Below are positions 1 through 5,226 of a stretch of 10,752 bases of DNA, piece after piece. The DNA lies in assembly GCA_001797745.1 (NCBI GenBank), contig MGQF01000007.1, forward strand, positions 8,431 to 19,182. Reading direction: 5' to 3'. This DNA comes from Deltaproteobacteria bacterium RBG_13_52_11 (GTDB lineage Bacteria > Desulfobacterota > B13-G15 > RBG-16-54-18). The notes beneath the pieces were generated by a model. It was not told the origin of the DNA. It saw only the letters and a list, made by a program, of their open reading frames with translations, and did no database searches. Made by a program: the position numbers and the translations under genes. Position 1 is the first letter of the stretch. Each line of letters begins with the position of its first letter.

Positions 1-1058
1 ACCTTCATCTCCGAGAGACCTTCGATGGGCTTGCCGAAGGACCCACTCGGCCCCACGCCCGGCGGCTTGTGGGCAAGGCCCCCCTCCATTGAGGCGTACC
101 ATTCGTGGATAAGGACGTTGAAGCGTTTTTCAAATGCCTCCCATATGTTCCGGGGGGTGCCTGCGCTGATGACCACACGGACGGGATTATCCGCGTCGTC
201 AGGCCTTGGCGGCTCACTGTAAATGCCCATCATCATCCCTCCCAAAAGGGAGAAGGTGGTGCATCCGTATTTCCGGCAGATATCCCACAGGCGGCTTTTG
301 GTGAACTTCCTACTGATCACCGAGGGAATGGAGAGATACAAAGAAGGAATCATGGTCACGCCCTGGGCATTTCCGTGAGTTAGGGAAAGCCCGGTATAGA
401 GAATATCATCCGGGGTGTGTTTCCATAAGATCTCGGCATGTTGCTTAAAAGACAGAAAGCGGGTACCCCTGACCACAACGCCCTTGGGGTCCCCGGTGGT
501 GCCGGAGGTATAGATGATTTCGACCGGTGCATCAGGCTTGTTGTTTAATCTATCAAGGGGATAGACTTCCGGCCCTGCCAGGATTTCGGTCAGGTTGGGG
601 TATTCCTCCACTGCCGGAAGCTCAAAGCCCTCTTTGTATACCACGCCGATCACCTGGACACCCGGAAGCTTCTGCAGAGGCCCCTTGATGTTGTCCATGA
701 ATTCACCGGAAAAGATGATCCCCTTGGATCCTGAATTTTTCAGAATGTATTGAAGTCTCTCGTCTTTTATGCGGGGATCGACGGGGACCATGATCGCCTC
801 CAATGCCGCGGCGGCATAAAGGGAATAGATAAACTCAGGATGATTTCTCATGACGAGACAAAAGACGTCTCCCTTGCCAATGCCTCTGTCTTGAAATAAT
901 GTGGTGATCTTCCTTCCGCTCAGTACGATATCCGCGTAGGTGAGCGCTTCTTCAGAGTAATCGCCGTTTTCAAAGGATATAACCTTGAAATCGGGCTTTT
1001 CTTCAGCCTTTGCTTCTAATTCATACGCGAAGTTTCCTGGGGTTTTACTCTTAGACAT
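1..1058 (-). CDS. AMP-forming acyl-CoA synthetase, N-terminal part (3' end outside window)
   Basis: Translating the minus strand from the ATG at 1058-1056 gives 352 codons with no stop, running off the left edge. This is a class I adenylate-forming ligase, which activates a carboxylic acid with ATP to an acyl-adenylate and then to the acyl-CoA thioester. The ATP/phosphate-binding signature YTSGTTGDPKG is at residues 183-193. The A5-type motif YASMEGG is at about 321-327, followed by GKPIEG at 342-347. The C-terminal domain with the catalytic lysine lies beyond the window. No signal peptide is visible, so it should be cytoplasmic. A GAGGAG ribosome-binding site lies about 12 nt before the start, and a sigma70-like promoter is at 1119-1147. 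The fold is certain. The substrate is not: a CaiC-like, fatty-acid or aromatic-acid ligase are all possible. A family III CoA-transferase also occurs in this window, but about 9 kb away. Confidence 0.93.
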   Translation of the reverse strand, partial: MSKSKTPGNFAYELEAKAEEKPDFKVISFENGDYSEEALTYADIVLSGRKITTLFQDRGIGKGDVFCLVMRNHPEFIYSLYAAAALEAIMVPVDPRIKDERLQYILKNSGSKGIIFSGEFMDNIKGPLQKLPGVQVIGVVYKEGFELPAVEEYPNLTEILAGPEVYPLDRLNNKPDAPVEIIYTSGTTGDPKGVVVRGTRFLSFKQHAEILWKHTPDDILYTGLSLTHGNAQGVTMIPSLYLSIPSVISRKFTKSRLWDICRKYGCTTFSLLGGMMMGIYSEPPRPDDADNPVRVVISAGTPRNIWEAFEKRFNVLIHEWYASMEGGLAHKPPGVGPSGSFGKPIEGLSEMK

Positions 1059-1118
1059 ATCCGCTCTTTTCTCCTCACAATGATTCCTTCATGGTTGACG
1101 CTTAAAGATTTCTTAAGC

Positions 1119-1147
1119 AATCTAGGACATAAAACTGAAAAAGTCAA
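1119..1147 (-). promoter_or_regulatory. Candidate sigma70 promoter of the acyl-CoA synthetase
   Basis: Read on the minus strand, TTGACT (1147-1142) is followed by a 17-nt spacer and TAGATT (1124-1119). That is 5/6 and 4/6 consensus at optimal spacing. It predicts transcription starting near 1112 and a 5' leader of about 54 nt before the ATG at 1058. The -35 box ends only one base before the ATG of the divergent transposase gene. Confidence 0.55.
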
Positions 1148-1148
1148 T

Positions 1149-2129
1149 ATGAGCAGGCCCTTACGGATAGAATATCCCAGTGCATGGTACCATGTGATGA
1201 ACCGTGGCAGACGGGGTGAGGCTGCCTTTACCACTGATGAGGACCGTGGTATCTTCGTCGATCCGCTCAAAGAGGCTGTTGAATTGTGGAATATTAAAGT
1301 AGCTGCGTATTGTTTACTGTCCACCCACTACCATCTCCTTGTACAGACCCCAGATGCCAACTTATCGAGATGCATGCGGCATATCAATGGGGTGTATACC
1401 CAGCGGTTTAATAGGGAGCACACCAGTGATGGTCAACTCTTTCGGGGGCGGTATAAGGCGATAGTCATTGATGCAGATAGTTACCTCGGAGAGGTGCTTA
1501 GGTATATTCATCGTAATCCTCTCAGGGCTGGTTTAGTTGAGAACCTGGATGAGTATCCCTGGAGTAGTCAGAGGGGGTATGTATCCAGTGCCAAAGAATG
1601 GGACTGGCTTTATACGGACATGGCCTTTTCTCTTCTTACCGAGGATCGCACACGGCGAATGAGGGTATATAGGCGGTATATGTCTGAGAAGGATACTGAT
1701 GAGATGCTTGATCTTTATGAGAGCAGGAAGTGGCCGTCAATCGTGGGGAGTGATCGGTTTATTGCGTTGATGAAGGAACGTTTTTTTGATATAAAGGGGC
1801 ATAGGGAAGTTCCTGAATCGAGGGTGTTGGCACCTGAGCGGGAGATGATACGGGATGAGGTGTGTCGGGAGTATCAGATTGATGAGGGTGCGTTATTGAT
1901 GGTTCGGAGAGGTGTATCCAATGAGCCGAGGGATGTTTCTTTGTATTTGATCAGGCGGTTGCGGGGTGACAGGTTAGAGGAGATTGCAAAGGAGTTTGGT
2001 TTACATCATTACAGTTCGGTAAGTAATGCGATAGAGAGGGTGAATAATCAGCTCGTGCAAGACCGCCGGTTACACAAGATGATTGAAACGATACAATCTA
2101 GATTGACTAGTCATCAATCAAAGACTTGA
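1149..2129 (+). CDS. REP-associated tyrosine transposase (RAYT, Y1 HUH family) with DnaA-like C-terminal HTH
   Basis: The protein is 326 aa when started at the ATG at 1149 (MSRPLRIEYP), where family similarity begins. An upstream in-frame ATG at 1080 would add 23 residues that look non-family. HUH single-strand endonucleases of the IS200/RAYT group cut DNA with a tyrosine and two histidines. Here the metal-binding motif is His60-Tyr61-His62 in LLSTHYHLLVQTP. The conserved RAYT stretch RYIHRNPLRAGL is at 118-129, and Tyr112 and Tyr119 are candidate nucleophiles. Residues 262-300 (RDVSLYLIRRLRGDRLEEIA and what follows) resemble the DnaA C-terminal DNA-binding helix-turn-helix, a known add-on in many environmental RAYTs. 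No strong ribosome-binding site precedes the start. No REP palindromes or IS ends were recognised around it. RAYTs are usually single-copy, domesticated and not flanked by classical inverted repeats, so this is a gene rather than a delimited IS. It appears intact. Confidence 0.88.
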   Translation: MSRPLRIEYPSAWYHVMNRGRRGEAAFTTDEDRGIFVDPLKEAVELWNIKVAAYCLLSTHYHLLVQTPDANLSRCMRHINGVYTQRFNREHTSDGQLFRGRYKAIVIDADSYLGEVLRYIHRNPLRAGLVENLDEYPWSSQRGYVSSAKEWDWLYTDMAFSLLTEDRTRRMRVYRRYMSEKDTDEMLDLYESRKWPSIVGSDRFIALMKERFFDIKGHREVPESRVLAPEREMIRDEVCREYQIDEGALLMVRRGVSNEPRDVSLYLIRRLRGDRLEEIAKEFGLHHYSSVSNAIERVNNQLVQDRRLHKMIETIQSRLTSHQSKT

Positions 2130-2153
2130 CCCTATGATTCTCTATCTCTATGA

Positions 2154-2267
2154 TTTCTAGAGCGGGCGAACATTATTCTCAATGAAAATCACCGCGTCAT
2201 ATTCGTCAAGGTCTACCCCATCAAAGAGCTGCCTGACATAGAGGAAATCCTCAAGTCCCTTGCGTGA
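2154..2267 (+). pseudogene. C-terminal remnant resembling a peroxiredoxin (AhpC/TSA-like)
   Basis: Between TGA codons at 2151-2153 and 2265-2267 one frame reads 37 codons. They look like a genuine protein C-terminus: ...ANIILNENHRVIFVKVYPIK and then ELPDIEEILKSLA. The alternation of beta strand (VIFVKVYPI) and final helix (ELPDIEEILKSL) matches the end of thioredoxin-fold peroxiredoxins. It has no start codon, no ribosome-binding site and no N-terminal half in the window. On the other side of the transposase gene there is only the divergent synthetase promoter. I read it as debris of a deleted gene next to the RAYT. The family assignment is from recollection of the sequence pattern, not a search. 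Confidence 0.4.
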
Positions 2268-2376
2268 AAAAGGGGGGTGACAAGAGTCCTGCAATCGGAT
2301 CGGAAGCAAATCGACTGCTTAGCAGCGGTGGCTGATATGACCGTTAGATTGTAAAAACTTTGAAGGAGGTAAAAGA

Positions 2377-2772
2377 ATGAAGAAGAGAGGCACAATATTT
2401 TATTTAATGATAGCTTCTATGTTTATCAGGCTTTTTTGGCTGGCAGCTTTTGAGCCGCATGGTGCAAAAAAAGCTGCAGCCAAAACTCAGCAGATGGGTG
2501 AATTAGCACACGTTGCATCAACGATTATTCCTTATGTTGTCTATCCATCAATTATTATTCTTATTTGCATTATAATTTATTCCCTTCTGAGAAAAAGATG
2601 GGCATACCTAGCCGGCTCTATTTTTGGATTAGTCCATTTTACTTTGATCTCAATTCTTGTAATAATGCATGTTACGCCTGGCAAAGGATTCTTGGTTGTT
2701 ATCCCATCTTCGCTCGGAATGATGGTTTTTTCATTTCTTTGTTACAGAAATATTAGGATCATAATGGTTTAG
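2377..2772 (+). CDS. Small four-helix integral membrane protein, function unknown
   Basis: The protein is 131 aa and starts at an ATG preceded by an excellent ribosome-binding site (AAGGAGG, 7 nt upstream). Hydrophobic stretches at about residues 6-25, 47-71, 75-98 and 103-124 predict four membrane helices. A short polar loop (about 27-46, KKAAAKTQQ) follows helix 1, and RKR at 72-74 sits between helices 2 and 3, as expected for a cytoplasmic loop by the positive-inside rule. No catalytic or cofactor motif is visible and I do not recognise the family. AT-rich codons distinguish it from the GC-richer metabolic genes on either side. It lies in the accessory block with the GyrI-like and ABM genes, but the next gene has its own promoter, so it is probably expressed alone. 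It is likely a real gene given the ribosome-binding site and composition. Confidence 0.75.
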   Translation: MKKRGTIFYLMIASMFIRLFWLAAFEPHGAKKAAAKTQQMGELAHVASTIIPYVVYPSIIILICIIIYSLLRKRWAYLAGSIFGLVHFTLISILVIMHVTPGKGFLVVIPSSLGMMVFSFLCYRNIRIIMV

Positions 2773-2808
2773 CGTTGAAAAATCATCTACCCATTTGCTG
2801 TCCCTGTT

Positions 2809-2817
2809 TGATATAAT
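2809..2817 (+). promoter_or_regulatory. Candidate extended -10 promoter for the GyrI-like gene
   Basis: TGATATAAT is a perfect extended -10 element (TGn plus TATAAT at 2812-2817), with no good -35 box at the expected distance, as is usual for this promoter class. It predicts a start near 2824 and a leader of about 60 nt. The ribosome-binding site AGAGGAG lies just before the ATG at 2884. Confidence 0.5.
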
Positions 2818-2883
2818 AAAAAAGGAGGAGCGAATCCCGCTCGGTAGGGCTCATCCCGGCCATGATGCCTCAGAGGAGAAAAA

Positions 2884-3498
2884 ATGAAGAAGATAGACTA
2901 TAAGAAGGAACTTAAGCACTTATACACGGCATCTGCAAAGAACGTGGAGGCCGTGGAAGTGCCGCAGATGAACTTTCTGATGATTGACGGGGAGGGTGAT
3001 CCGAACACCTCTCAAGCGTTTCAAGACGCGGTTGAAGCTTTGTTCAGCGTTTCCTATACTCTAAAGTTCATGATCAAAAAAGGCAAAGAAGGAATTGATT
3101 ATGGAGTCATGCCGTTGGAGGGACTATGGTGGGCTGATGATATGTCGCAGTTTAGTATTGAAAACAAAGATAATTGGAAATGGACTCTCATGATTATGCA
3201 GCCCGAATATGTTACGGGAAACCTCGTTGATGAAGCAATCGAACAGGTGAAGAAGAAAAAGAGTTTGACGGCCTTGCCGACGATTCGCTTTGAGGCATTT
3301 TCAGAAGGCAAGGCGGCACAAATAATGCACATTGGCCCATTTTCAGAAGAAGGGCCTACCATTCAAAAAGTTCATGATTTTATCAAGGAAATGAAATACA
3401 AGCTTTCCAAAAAGCACCATGAGATATATCTGAGTGATATAAGAAAAGCGGCTCCGGAAAAGTTGAAGACAATTATAAGGCAACCAATGAAGGTATAA
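2884..3498 (+). CDS. GyrI-like small-molecule-binding domain protein
   Basis: The protein is 204 aa. It starts at an ATG after AGAGGAGAAAAA. The sequence has hallmarks of stand-alone GyrI-like proteins: VPQMNFLMIDGEGDPN at 26-41, the MPLEGLWW stretch at 76-83, a second repeat half with IMHIGPFSEEGPTIQKV at 147-163, and a C-terminal HHEIYLSDIRK at 179-188. GyrI-like (SHS2-dimer) domains bind small ligands. They occur as effector-binding modules of AraC/MerR-type regulators, as the gyrase inhibitor SbmC/GyrI, and, in some stand-alone members, as hydrolases of cyclopropanoid toxins. No DNA-binding domain is present here, so a ligand-binding or detoxification role is more likely than transcriptional control. 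Its own extended -10 promoter lies upstream. Its stop codon TAA falls inside the left box of a candidate attC site, as in integron gene cassettes. Family assignment is firm and biochemical role open. Confidence 0.85.
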   Translation: MKKIDYKKELKHLYTASAKNVEAVEVPQMNFLMIDGEGDPNTSQAFQDAVEALFSVSYTLKFMIKKGKEGIDYGVMPLEGLWWADDMSQFSIENKDNWKWTLMIMQPEYVTGNLVDEAIEQVKKKKSLTALPTIRFEAFSEGKAAQIMHIGPFSEEGPTIQKVHDFIKEMKYKLSKKHHEIYLSDIRKAAPEKLKTIIRQPMKV

Positions 3499-3551
3499 CA
3501 TTCACTCGTGCAGACTTCGTTTCTCTGCGCCGCACAGTTCAAACGTTATGC
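3493..3551 (+). other. attC: Candidate integron attC recombination site
   Basis: This is a 59-bp imperfect dyad. The left box GTATAAC (3493-3499) and right box GTTATGC (3545-3551) pair over all seven positions (one G-T wobble) and each deviates from RYYYAAC/GTTRRRY at one compensating position. The inner boxes CT-GTGC (3505-3511) and GCACAG (3532-3537) also pair, with C3507 left unpaired. On the bottom strand that is the extrahelical G that marks attC folding. The sequence before the right box (TTCAAAC) and after the left box (ATTCA) resembles typical attC spacers. The preceding gene's TAA lies inside the left box, and the next gene starts 26 bp after the site. Length is within the known attC range. 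No integrase gene is in the window. Confidence 0.6.
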
Positions 3552-3576
3552 AAACCAATATAAGGAGGAAATGAAT

Positions 3577-3882
3577 ATGATTTATGGAGTTGTCTCGGTA
3601 CGGGTGAAGGCAGGAAAATTACGGGAGTTTCTTGAGTTATTTAAGTCAAATGCAATCACGGTCAGACAAGAGAAGGGGTGTATCCAGTATATCCCGGTGG
3701 TAGACATCGACGTCAGTCTGCCGATACAGGCATTGGATAAGAATGTTGTCACAATCCTTGAGACTTGGGAGAGTTTGGCAGCACTCCGCGATCATTTTGC
3801 CACCCCTCACATGGCAGCCTACTTTAAAAAAGAAAAGGACTTGATAGAGGGCGTCTCTCTGAAGATGCTGCAGGAAGCGTAA
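3577..3882 (+). CDS. ABM-domain (antibiotic biosynthesis monooxygenase / YgiN-like) protein
   Basis: The protein is 101 aa. I chose the ATG at 3577 because the TAAGGAGG ribosome-binding site ends 8 nt before it. The ATG at 3571 would be only 2 nt away, and the region upstream is the attC-like element. The protein is a single dimeric ferredoxin-like ABM domain: an N-terminal strand (IYGVVSVRVKAGKLREFLEL), a central GCIQYIPVVD strand, and the ETWESLAALRDHFATPHMAA signature at about 62-81. ABM proteins include cofactor-free quinol monooxygenases (YgiN), heme-degrading enzymes and signalling variants. The substrate cannot be told from sequence, and a quinone or small aromatic is a reasonable guess. 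It sits between two attC-like elements, so it may be a gene cassette. Cytoplasmic, with no signal peptide. Confidence 0.85.
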   Translation: MIYGVVSVRVKAGKLREFLELFKSNAITVRQEKGCIQYIPVVDIDVSLPIQALDKNVVTILETWESLAALRDHFATPHMAAYFKKEKDLIEGVSLKMLQEA

Positions 3883-3948
3883 AGTAACAATAGTGTTGAG
3901 CTGAGAGCAGGAGACCTTGACCGAGGAGCCCTCAATGCTGTGTTAAGT
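3882..3948 (+). other. Weak second attC-like element after the ABM gene
   Basis: GTTAAGT at 3942-3948 fits GTTRRRY. At the other end, overlapping the last base of the stop codon, is AAGTAAC (3882-3888), which pairs with it at 5 of 7 positions. Inner boxes TTGAG (3896-3900) and CTCAA (3931-3935) pair perfectly, and the spacers on the two sides differ by one base (7 versus 6), as attC folding expects. The left box departs from RYYYAAC at two positions, so this is either a decayed attC or coincidence. Confidence 0.27.
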
Positions 3949-4128
3949 TCTGATTCTTAACTGTGCAGAGGGGCGATGCAGTCCCCCGAAAACATGGACT
4001 CGCTGGGCTCACATAACAGGGGTCCCCATGATGACGGAGAGGATGCAGAAACAGCGTGTCCGTACCACCATGAGGGGGTATTGCCAAAGGCCAACCGGCG
4101 CTTACCTCGATCACGGGTGCTCTCCTGC
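3949..4128. other. Unassigned non-coding stretch with structure potential
   Basis: No supported gene lies here. A 54-codon open frame from the ATG at 3976 has its purine run only 2 nt from the start and no recognisable motif, so it is not called. GTTAAG/CTTAAC (3942-3947 and 3956-3961) forms a 6-bp stem at the left edge. An 8-bp inverted repeat, GCAGGAGA at 3907-3914 and TCTCCTGC at 4121-4128, brackets the whole stretch. Base composition is GC-richer than in the small genes to its left. No U-tract terminator is seen. Confidence 0.35.
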
Positions 4129-4713
4129 CTACTGGTTTAACCTTAGCCTTTTTGCCCAGGCGACCAGGCTCTCAAGCAACTCCCTGATTTTATCCTTTGT
4201 CTTCTGATCCGTCACCTGGCCATTTTCATTGATACAGTTCTGTGCAAAAGGGACCATTACCTCCGGGTGGTTTACAGGATACATATTCAGCCAGACAAAC
4301 GTTTGCCGTAAATGATACTGTGCCCGTGCCGTCCCAAGCATGCCCACGGAGGCACCCATTATCGCAACCGGCTTGCCATCAAAGGCATTATCTCCATGAG
4401 GGCGTGAAGCCCAGTCTATTGCATTTTTGAGAACCCCGGGTATTGAATAGTTATATTCCGGCGTGGCAATCAGGATTGCATCGGCAGACCTGATCTTCTC
4501 CTTGAATTCCTTTACCTTGTCCGGCGGCTGGTTTTCGAGGTCCTGATTAAAAGGAGGAATACCTGCAAGATCAAAGGTTTCAAGCGTTGCACCCTCAGGA
4601 ACCAGGTCCTGAGCAGCCCGTAATATTGCTTTATTGTAGGAACCCTTCCTCAGACTGCCTGCGAAACCAAACAGTGCACTGCTTTTACCTTTCTTACTTG
4701 TTTGTGCTTCCAT
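4129..4713 (-). CDS. NADPH-dependent FMN reductase / quinone reductase (flavodoxin-like)
   Basis: The protein is 194 aa on the minus strand. It starts at an ATG (4713-4711) after a clear GGAGG ribosome-binding site about 5 nt upstream. The fold is flavodoxin-like: strand 1 and phosphate-binding loop FGFAGSLRKGSYN at about 15-27, and the flavin-contacting TPEYNYSIPGVLKNAIDW at 84-101. This is the signature of the ChrR/YieF/azoreductase group, which reduces quinones, chromate, azo dyes or free FMN with NAD(P)H. Next come VAIMGASVGMLGTARAQYHL at 116-135 and a C-terminal helix. Length is normal for the family. It faces away from the molybdenum-enzyme operon, with a long spacer between, and is probably monocistronic. 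A role in oxidative or xenobiotic stress fits the neighbouring ABM and GyrI-like genes, but that is inference. No intrinsic terminator was found at its 3' end. Confidence 0.92.
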   Translation of the reverse strand: MEAQTSKKGKSSALFGFAGSLRKGSYNKAILRAAQDLVPEGATLETFDLAGIPPFNQDLENQPPDKVKEFKEKIRSADAILIATPEYNYSIPGVLKNAIDWASRPHGDNAFDGKPVAIMGASVGMLGTARAQYHLRQTFVWLNMYPVNHPEVMVPFAQNCINENGQVTDQKTKDKIRELLESLVAWAKRLRLNQ

Positions 4714-5054
4714 AAGGCCTCCGTTTCCTTTACATATTCAGTAAGTTTCCTGATCACGCGATATCCATGTGCGAAACACCAACCTAGCTATTTAATAACC
4801 ATTTTTTCTCTATTTTCAATGCGGTGTCAAGAACAGATCTCAAATCGTGATGCCCTGTCCATACATAGCTTTCCGGGGAAACGTATAACTTCCCGAGGGG
4901 GTAACGTTGTTGAAATATTGAAATTTCCATATTTATGTCACGGCACCTACGTATTCAAAATGAGGTACTTGATAAATTCCCCTTCTCACCTCACATCATC
5001 TTACTCCCTCCAAAAAATAAGGTCTTTCAAACCCAAAAATCATGATTTCCCCAA

Positions 5055-5060
5055 TTGACA
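5055..5060 (+). promoter_or_regulatory. TTGACA box, possible -35 element of the molybdenum-enzyme operon
   Basis: This is a perfect TTGACA about 165 bp before the operon start. The best -10 candidate is GATAAA at 5075-5080, after a short 14-nt spacer, so the promoter would be suboptimal unless activated. The adjoining dyad overlaps the -10 position. Confidence 0.3.
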
Positions 5061-5071
5061 AATGTTTGTAG

Positions 5072-5096
5072 TATGATAAAAAAGTTTTTAATCATA
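5072..5096. promoter_or_regulatory. 25-bp dyad, candidate operator upstream of the molybdenum-enzyme operon
   Basis: A near-perfect palindrome is centred on G5084. Arms 5072-5083 and 5085-5096 match with a single mismatch (TATGAT on the left, ATCATA on the right, flanking an A-run and a T-run). It begins 11 bp after the TTGACA box, where a repressor would block RNA polymerase. The A/T-rich core means chance palindromy is possible. Confidence 0.35.
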
Positions 5097-5226
5097 TCAA
5101 TTATCTTTTAAGGTGGAGTAGAAAATCTAGCCCTTTAAAATGAGTGGCAAAAATGGTACGTTACCCAAGAAATTTACAAGCCGATAAGCGCGAATAATCA
5201 AGCACCTTGAGAATGAGGTTTATCGT

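Larger units (their letters stand above)
4714..5226. other. Long AT-rich divergent intergenic region
   Basis: About 510 bp separate the FMN reductase gene (leftward) from the molybdenum-enzyme operon (rightward). The only sizeable open frame (4702-5058, plus) overlaps the reductase start, has no ribosome-binding site and reads as low-complexity translation of AT-rich DNA. Visible elements are a TTGACA box at 5055-5060, a long dyad at 5072-5096, and a weak GAGG ribosome-binding site 8 nt before the ATG at 5227. No regulator gene is encoded here. Confidence 0.6.

Noticed and set aside
1080..1148. Earlier ATG at 1080 for the transposase
   Set aside because: The 23 added residues fall before the conserved RAYT N-terminus (MSRPLRIEYP) and would run through the divergent synthetase promoter.
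2320..2350. GTTAGAT at 2342-2348 as a possible attC right box before the membrane-protein gene
   Set aside because: No left RYYYAAC partner or paired inner boxes are found in the 70 bp upstream, so it is a chance match.
3976..4140. 54-codon plus-strand open frame between the ABM and FMN reductase genes
   Set aside because: It has no properly spaced ribosome-binding site and no recognisable motif, and it overlaps the 3' end of the convergent reductase gene. It is probably chance in GC-richer DNA.
4702..5058. 118-codon plus-strand frame in the long intergenic region
   Set aside because: It overlaps the start of the reductase gene antisense, has no ribosome-binding site, and translates into a Ser/Phe/Tyr-rich sequence typical of AT-rich non-coding DNA.
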